Assembly: GCA_964635975.1 (NCBI GenBank)
Contig: CAZWPO010000008.1
Span: 1-64,000, forward strand
Origin: UBA5314 sp964635975
Lineage (GTDB): Bacteria; Bacillota; Syntrophomonadia; Syntrophomonadales; Syntrophomonadaceae
Direction: 5' to 3'
DNA length: 64,000 nt
Shown: one piece after another, positions 59,624 to 64,000 of the stretch
Position numbering within the stretch: the first letter of the stretch is position 1
How the letters are laid out: every line of letters starts with the position of its first letter
Program-made: the position numbers and the translations under genes
The notes under the pieces: model-generated
The model's input: the letters and a program-made list of their open reading frames with translations, nothing else
What the model was told of the DNA's origin: nothing
Database searches by the model: none

Positions 59624-60841
59624 ATGCAGGACTTCCTGACTGTATCTCAGGTAAATCAATATATCAATAGCCTGCTCCAGGGTGATGACTTGCTGTCGGA
59701 CTGCTGGCTGAAGGGAGAGATATCGGGCTTCAAACTCTATCAGCAGTCCGGGCATATGTATTTCACTCTTAAGGACCAGGAAAGCTCGATAAGCTGCGTG
59801 ATGTTCAAAAGCCGGGCTAGAAGCCTGGCTTTTCAGCCTGAGAATGGCCAGGAAGTGCTGCTTAGAGGATATCTGGCGGTCTTCGGGAGGCAGGGCAAAT
59901 ACCAGGTTTATGTACAGGAAATGCAGCCATCGGGCATTGGTAGTCTGCTGCTAATCCTGGAGCAGATGAAGAACCGCTTGGAGAAACAGGGTTACTTCGC
60001 ACCGGAAAGCAAAAAACCTCTGCCGGCCATGGCTAACCGCATTGGTATTGTTACATCACAGGACGGCGCCGCTTTAAGGGACATAGTAAGAGTACTCAAG
60101 CAGAGGCACCACCGGGTCAATATAGTGCTGGTGCACAGTGCTGTTCAGGGCCAGGAGGCCCCTTCCGAGCTGGCTGCGGGCATCGCCCTTCTGAACCGGC
60201 AGGCATTGGTGGACACGATTATCGTGGGTAGGGGTGGGGGTTCGCTGGAGGACCTGATGGCTTTTAATAGTGAAGAGGTGGTGAGGGCCATATTCGAGTC
60301 CAAGATTCCGGTGATTTCAGCTGTCGGACATGAAATCGACTTTACATTAGCCGATCTGGCAGCAGACGTGAGAGCTGCTACACCGACCCAGGCAGCACAA
60401 TTAGCGGTTCCGGATTTAAACGCCCTGGAGCAAAGTCTGGAACGCCTCCGTCAAAGAATGATCCGCTCTGTTGACCGTCATATGGCCTACCTGGACGAGA
60501 GCCTGGACCGCTTGTTGGGGAAAAAGATTTGGAAAGAGCCACAGATGCTTTTGAAAGACAAACGCAAATTGTTGAGCGAGATGACCGACGGCCTGTTGCA
60601 GGTCGTGAAAACCGGCAATAATGAACGCGGCAACCGCTTGCTTATGGCTGCCCGTTCTCTCGATAACCTTAGCCCTTTGAAAGTTCTTGAACGCGGGTAC
60701 TCCGTGGTTGCCAGGGGCAAAAAGATTATTCGCCGAGGATCCGATGTAAATCCCGGTGATATGATCGTAGTAAGCATTATTGATGCCGACCTTGAGGTTG
60801 AGGTAAGAGTTAAGGAGCAGGTGGAGAGATGGAAGGCTTAA
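59624..60841 (+). CDS. xseA: Exodeoxyribonuclease VII large subunit
   Basis: Catalytic and DNA-binding subunit of exonuclease VII. The 405-residue protein starts with the OB-fold region LTVSQVNQYINSLLQGDD and LKGEISGFKLYQQSGHMYFTLKD; the nuclease domain has VTSQDGAALRDIV, IIVGRGGGSLEDLMAFN (about residues 204-220) and SAVGHEIDFTLADLAAD. A coiled coil (about 260-345) and ERGYSVV end are standard. It starts one base after the folD2 stop and overlaps xseB by 13 bases. Confidence 0.96.
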   Translation: MQDFLTVSQVNQYINSLLQGDDLLSDCWLKGEISGFKLYQQSGHMYFTLKDQESSISCVMFKSRARSLAFQPENGQEVLLRGYLAVFGRQGKYQVYVQEMQPSGIGSLLLILEQMKNRLEKQGYFAPESKKPLPAMANRIGIVTSQDGAALRDIVRVLKQRHHRVNIVLVHSAVQGQEAPSELAAGIALLNRQALVDTIIVGRGGGSLEDLMAFNSEEVVRAIFESKIPVISAVGHEIDFTLADLAADVRAATPTQAAQLAVPDLNALEQSLERLRQRMIRSVDRHMAYLDESLDRLLGKKIWKEPQMLLKDKRKLLSEMTDGLLQVVKTGNNERGNRLLMAARSLDNLSPLKVLERGYSVVARGKKIIRRGSDVNPGDMIVVSIIDADLEVEVRVKEQVERWKA

Positions 60842-61056
60842 AGTTTGAAGCTGCGCTGGCCAGGCTGGAGGAAATCGTTGAAAAGCTGGAATCAGGAGAA
60901 TTGGACCTGGAAAGCTCGATCACGGTTTTTCAGGAAGGGATAACGCTTTCTCTGTTCTGTCAAAAAGAGCTCCAGAAAGCCGAGGGCAAGATTCAGCAGT
61001 TGGTAGAGAGCATGAACGGCGAGCTGATCATGCAGGACATGGACGATGTATTATAG
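60829..61056 (+). CDS. xseB: Exodeoxyribonuclease VII small subunit
   Basis: A 75-residue helical protein with FEAALARLEEIVEKLESGELDLESSI (split by a turn), the family hallmark. It overlaps xseA, so translation is coupled and the two assemble in a fixed complex. GGAGAG within xseA provides the ribosome site. ispA follows after 39 bases. Confidence 0.95.
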   Translation: MEGLKFEAALARLEEIVEKLESGELDLESSITVFQEGITLSLFCQKELQKAEGKIQQLVESMNGELIMQDMDDVL

Positions 61057-61095
61057 GCAGTTACCAGCCGATGTTTCTCAACAGGAGGATTTCAC

Positions 61096-62001
61096 ATGGA
61101 AATTGACATGCAGTCCTTTAAGCGTGAGCTCGCGCTCCGCAAAGAATACATAGATGAGTGTCTGGAGAATTACCTGCGCAATATAAACGCTTTCCCGCCG
61201 CTAATTCATCAGGCTATGCATTATGCGGTATTTAACGGGGGCAAAAGGCTGCGTCCCATGTTTGTCATGGAAGGCGCTCGCCTGGCCGGAAGAGAACGGG
61301 AAATAGTGGTGCCAACTGCCTGCGCATTGGAGATGATCCACTCTTATTCCCTGGTCCATGATGATCTGCCTGCCATGGACGATGATGACTACCGGCGCGG
61401 CAAACTGACCTGCCACAGGGTTTATGGGGAAGCCAATGCTATCCTCACCGGAGATGCGCTGTTGACCATGGCCTTTCAGCTTTTGGCCCAAAATGCAGCT
61501 GTCCCAGGAATCGATCCTGCGCGGGTGCTCAGGGTAATAGAAGAAGTGGCCCTGGCTGCTGGCAGCCAGGGTATGATCGGCGGGCAGGTGCTTGATCTTC
61601 AGTACGAGGGAAAATCAGTTGAGTTCAAAAGTCTAGAGATTATGCATAAACTAAAAACCGGTCAGCTCTTTCGTGCTTCTCTGCGTTCGGGCGCGCTTCT
61701 GGCCGGTATGGACGAGACAGGTCTGGCGGCGTTAGACATCTTTGCAGAGCAATTCGGTTTGGCTTTTCAGATAACCGACGATATTCTTGATATTAGAGGT
61801 GATGAGAAAACCCTGGGCAAGCCGGTGGGAAGTGATGAAAAGAACATGAAGACCACCTACCCGAGCTTGTTCGGACTTGAAGGGGCGGAAAAAATGGCCG
61901 TTGAAAGCATAGAGATATGTATGGAAAGTATGAAAGAATTTGGTGAACAAGGACTGTTTTTGCAGGAACTGGCTTTATATTTACTGAAAAGAGACAGTTA
62001 A
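61096..62001 (+). CDS. ispA: Polyprenyl (farnesyl/geranyl) diphosphate synthase
   Basis: Condenses isopentenyl diphosphate with allylic diphosphates. The 301-residue protein has the first Asp-rich motif VHDDLPAMDDDD (about residues 89-100), GGKRLRP (about 50-56) and the second Asp-rich motif QITDDILD (about 226-233), in IspA-like spacing. AGGAGG precedes the ATG. With dxs downstream, it belongs to the MEP-to-isoprenoid section of the operon. Product length (C10, C15 or C20) is not set by the visible residues. Confidence 0.93.
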   Translation: MEIDMQSFKRELALRKEYIDECLENYLRNINAFPPLIHQAMHYAVFNGGKRLRPMFVMEGARLAGREREIVVPTACALEMIHSYSLVHDDLPAMDDDDYRRGKLTCHRVYGEANAILTGDALLTMAFQLLAQNAAVPGIDPARVLRVIEEVALAAGSQGMIGGQVLDLQYEGKSVEFKSLEIMHKLKTGQLFRASLRSGALLAGMDETGLAALDIFAEQFGLAFQITDDILDIRGDEKTLGKPVGSDEKNMKTTYPSLFGLEGAEKMAVESIEICMESMKEFGEQGLFLQELALYLLKRDS

Positions 62002-62187
62002 AAACAAATATTATGTATGATAAATATATGAAACATAATAATAGAGGACAGCGAGTATGACTATTGATGCCGACTGGTAGGAATATTTACCCTATGCTAT
62101 AATATTTTATCGGAAAATCAGTCAGGTTGTTTCGACAATCTTTCATACAGGTCATGGCCTGGCTTTGAGATTCAAGGAGATATTTGA

Positions 62188-64000
62188 ATGTTTTCAATAC
62201 TGGATACCCTGGAATTGCCGCATGAGATAAAAAAACTAAAACTGGCCGAAAAGCAGGAACTCGCTCGGGATATCCGAAAACTGCTGGTTAATAGCGTAGC
62301 CAGTTGTGGGGGACACCTGGCGTCCAACCTCGGGGTGGTCGAGCTGACTATCGCTCTGCACTCGGTATTTGATACTTCCCGGGACATGATCATCTGGGAT
62401 GTGGGTCATCAGAGCTATGTGCACAAGATACTCACCAACCGGTGGCAGGACATGGAGACCCTCAGGCAATTCGGGGGGTTGAGCGGATTCACCAAATGTC
62501 AGGAATCTGTCCATGATGCATTCGATACCGGCCACAGCAGCACTTCAATATCAGCTGCCCTGGGCATGGCTGTAGCCAGAGACAGGCAGGGACAGGACCA
62601 TTCGGTCATTGCTGTGATCGGAGACGGAGCGCTTACCGGGGGAATGGCTTTTGAAGGATTAAACCATGCCGGACACCTGGGCACCGACCTCCTTGTTATA
62701 CTTAATGACAATGAGATGTCTATCTCGAAAAACGTTGGCGCATTATCAGCCTATTTGAACCGCCTGCGCACGGACCCTTCCTATTCCAGAACCAAGGAAG
62801 AGATCGAGATAGTACTGAATAAGATTCCGCGCATCGGTAGTACTCTGGCACGGGCAGCCAGCCGCTTCAAGGACAAGGTCAAATACATCATGGTTCCGGG
62901 CGTGTTTTTTGAAGAATTGGGATTCACTTACATTGGGCCGGTCAACGGACACGATCTTCAGGAATTAAACATGGTCCTGGCCAATGCCCGATGTATGAAA
63001 GGACCGGTGCTGGTTCATACCATCACCCAGAAAGGGCGCGGCTATGGACCTGCCCTGGAAAACCCGGATATCTTTCACGGAGTCGGGCCTTTTGATGCCG
63101 ACACGGGCAGCTTTATCAAAAAACCGCTCAAGACATATACAGAGCTGTTTGGAGAGTACATGGTCGAAAAGGCAGCTCAAGATGAAAGGATAGTAGCCAT
63201 AACTGCTGCCATGGCGAGTGGGACCGGTTTGGATAAATTTTCGACCATTTATCCGGAACGCTTTTTTGATGTGGGTATTTGTGAACAGCACGCGGTCACC
63301 CTCGCGGCCGGTATGGCTAAAGCGGGCTTAAAACCTGTAGTGGCTGTTTACTCGACATTTCTGCAACGTGCCTTTGACCAGGTTATCCACGATGTTGCAA
63401 TGCAGAACCTGCCGGTGATCTTTGCCGTGGACCGCGCGGGGTTGGTGGGAGAAGACGGGGCGACCCATCAGGGAGCGTTTGATTTATCGTACCTGAGGAT
63501 GATACCTAACCTTGTGCTCATGGCCCCGGCTGATGAAAATGAGCTATTAGACATGCTGAATACAGCATTCCATATAGAAGGGCCGGTCGCCATAAGGTAC
63601 CCGCGCGGTGCCGGATGGGGGGGTCAAATCAGCCCTGATCGTCAGGTCATTGAAACTGGTCGGGGAAGAATAGTTCAAGAGGGAAGCGATATAGCTATAG
63701 TGGCGCTGGGAAGAGGGATCAACCTGGGGCGGGAAGCCGTACAGCTCTTGCATAAAAACGGGATATCAGCCTTATTATTTGACGCCCGTTTTGCCAAACC
63801 CCTGGATAAGCAAGGGATTATGGAAATAAGCAAAAGATTTCCATATATGGTATGCATCGAGGACAACTGCCTGGCTGGCGGGTTTGGCAGTTCACTTTTG
63901 GAGATGCTGGCTGATGAACAATCTCCAGTCCAAATTATGAGGATGGGACTTCCAGATGAGTTTGTGCAGCATGGCCGGGTGGATCTGCTGTTTGATTACC
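62188..64000 (+). CDS. dxs: 1-deoxy-D-xylulose-5-phosphate synthase (partial, runs off window)
   Basis: Thiamine-diphosphate enzyme joining pyruvate and glyceraldehyde 3-phosphate for the MEP pathway. The ATG follows AAGGAGATA. The first 604 codons are present; the remaining roughly 20 to 40 codons lie outside the window. Visible motifs are GGHLASNLGVVELTIAL, VGHQSYVHKIL, the ThDP/metal motif GDGALTGGMAFEGLNHAG, GICEQHAVTLAAGMA and the C-terminal domain ALGRGINLGREAV. A 186-base gap separates it from ispA and includes a TATAAT at 62098-62103, so an own promoter is possible, though no -35 is clear. Confidence 0.95.
   Translation, partial: MFSILDTLELPHEIKKLKLAEKQELARDIRKLLVNSVASCGGHLASNLGVVELTIALHSVFDTSRDMIIWDVGHQSYVHKILTNRWQDMETLRQFGGLSGFTKCQESVHDAFDTGHSSTSISAALGMAVARDRQGQDHSVIAVIGDGALTGGMAFEGLNHAGHLGTDLLVILNDNEMSISKNVGALSAYLNRLRTDPSYSRTKEEIEIVLNKIPRIGSTLARAASRFKDKVKYIMVPGVFFEELGFTYIGPVNGHDLQELNMVLANARCMKGPVLVHTITQKGRGYGPALENPDIFHGVGPFDADTGSFIKKPLKTYTELFGEYMVEKAAQDERIVAITAAMASGTGLDKFSTIYPERFFDVGICEQHAVTLAAGMAKAGLKPVVAVYSTFLQRAFDQVIHDVAMQNLPVIFAVDRAGLVGEDGATHQGAFDLSYLRMIPNLVLMAPADENELLDMLNTAFHIEGPVAIRYPRGAGWGGQISPDRQVIETGRGRIVQEGSDIAIVALGRGINLGREAVQLLHKNGISALLFDARFAKPLDKQGIMEISKRFPYMVCIEDNCLAGGFGSSLLEMLADEQSPVQIMRMGLPDEFVQHGRVDLLFDY

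Noticed and set aside
1..64000. CRISPR arrays, tRNA or rRNA genes, integrases and prophage genes
   Set aside because: No regularly spaced repeats, cloverleaf or mobile-element enzyme signatures were seen on either strand by eye. A covariance-model scan would be needed to exclude a divergent tRNA.

Overview
This 64 kb window reads as chromosome of an anaerobic, Gram-positive-type (monoderm) Firmicute with sporulation genes. The best fit by content is the Syntrophomonadaceae/Clostridia side, but that is inference. Supporting signs are a complete spoIIIA operon (spoIIIAA-AH), the aroQ-pepP-efp-spoIIIAA gene order known from Bacillus and Clostridia, the Asp23-AmaP-DUF2273-nusB order, an S-layer (SLH) protein, a type IV pilus locus without an outer-membrane secretin, many TTG/GTG starts behind strong Shine-Dalgarno sequences, an acyl-CoA dehydrogenase, and the dxs (MEP) isoprenoid route. 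No rRNA, tRNA, CRISPR array, prophage or transposase gene was found.

Layout. 1-7.7 kb: glycan region with a membrane GT2 glycosyltransferase, a cyclic-di-GMP-type (GEMM-I) riboswitch ahead of a tiny secreted-peptide-like ORF, a large GT-GH130 fusion protein, and a convergent pair made of a GT4 glycosyltransferase and a helical glycosidase-like protein. 8.2-13.2 kb: acyl-CoA dehydrogenase, a dispersed repeat, then a secreted seven-blade FG-GAP propeller protein and an SLH protein behind a leader that can fold two ways. 13.3-22.6 kb: copper ATPase and chaperone, cysteine synthase, a VOC protein, a YbhJ-like aconitase-family hydratase, TcdA, an IscR-type regulator and cysteine desulfurase. 22.6-29.6 kb: lipoprotein, GalT-like enzyme, YqeG, and aroE / a stray pilin / aroC / aroK / aroB. 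29.6-31.3 kb: a membrane protein of unknown function and a second copy of the repeat. 31.3-40.1 kb: thioesterase, then pilB-pilC-pilA-pilD, three minor-pilin-like genes and pilM-pilN-pilO. 40.2-45.2 kb: TldD/TldE protease pair, aroQ, pepP, efp. 45.2-51.2 kb: a third repeat copy, a CD1247-like zinc-ribbon protein and spoIIIAA-AH. 51.2-55.0 kb: a fourth repeat copy, a carboxyltransferase-biotin carrier fusion and biotin carboxylase. 55.0-64.0 kb: Asp23, AmaP, DUF2273, nusB, a TsaD-like paralogue, two tandem folD genes, xseA, xseB, ispA and the first 604 codons of dxs.

How the genes work together. aroE, aroC, aroK and aroB plus the distant aroQ cover most of the shikimate pathway. pilB to pilO form a nearly complete type IV pilus assembly system. 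IscR-NifS with a palindrome upstream looks like a self-regulated Fe-S supply unit. The carboxyltransferase-carrier fusion with AccC forms a biotin-dependent pyruvate/oxaloacetate-type carboxylase. XseA/XseB, IspA and Dxs follow the folD genes in one long operon-like run.

Most interesting observations: (1) the two tandem FolD proteins have complementary losses, one keeping the nucleotide-binding loop but lacking two catalytic residues, the other keeping the catalytic residues but lacking the loop; (2) a family of about 195-base palindromic elements, each beside or between hairpins whose sequence differs from copy to copy, with a second palindrome nested in one copy; (3) the riboswitch-controlled micropeptide; (4) a leader-peptide/alternative-hairpin arrangement ahead of the FG-GAP gene; (5) the GT-GH130 fusion.
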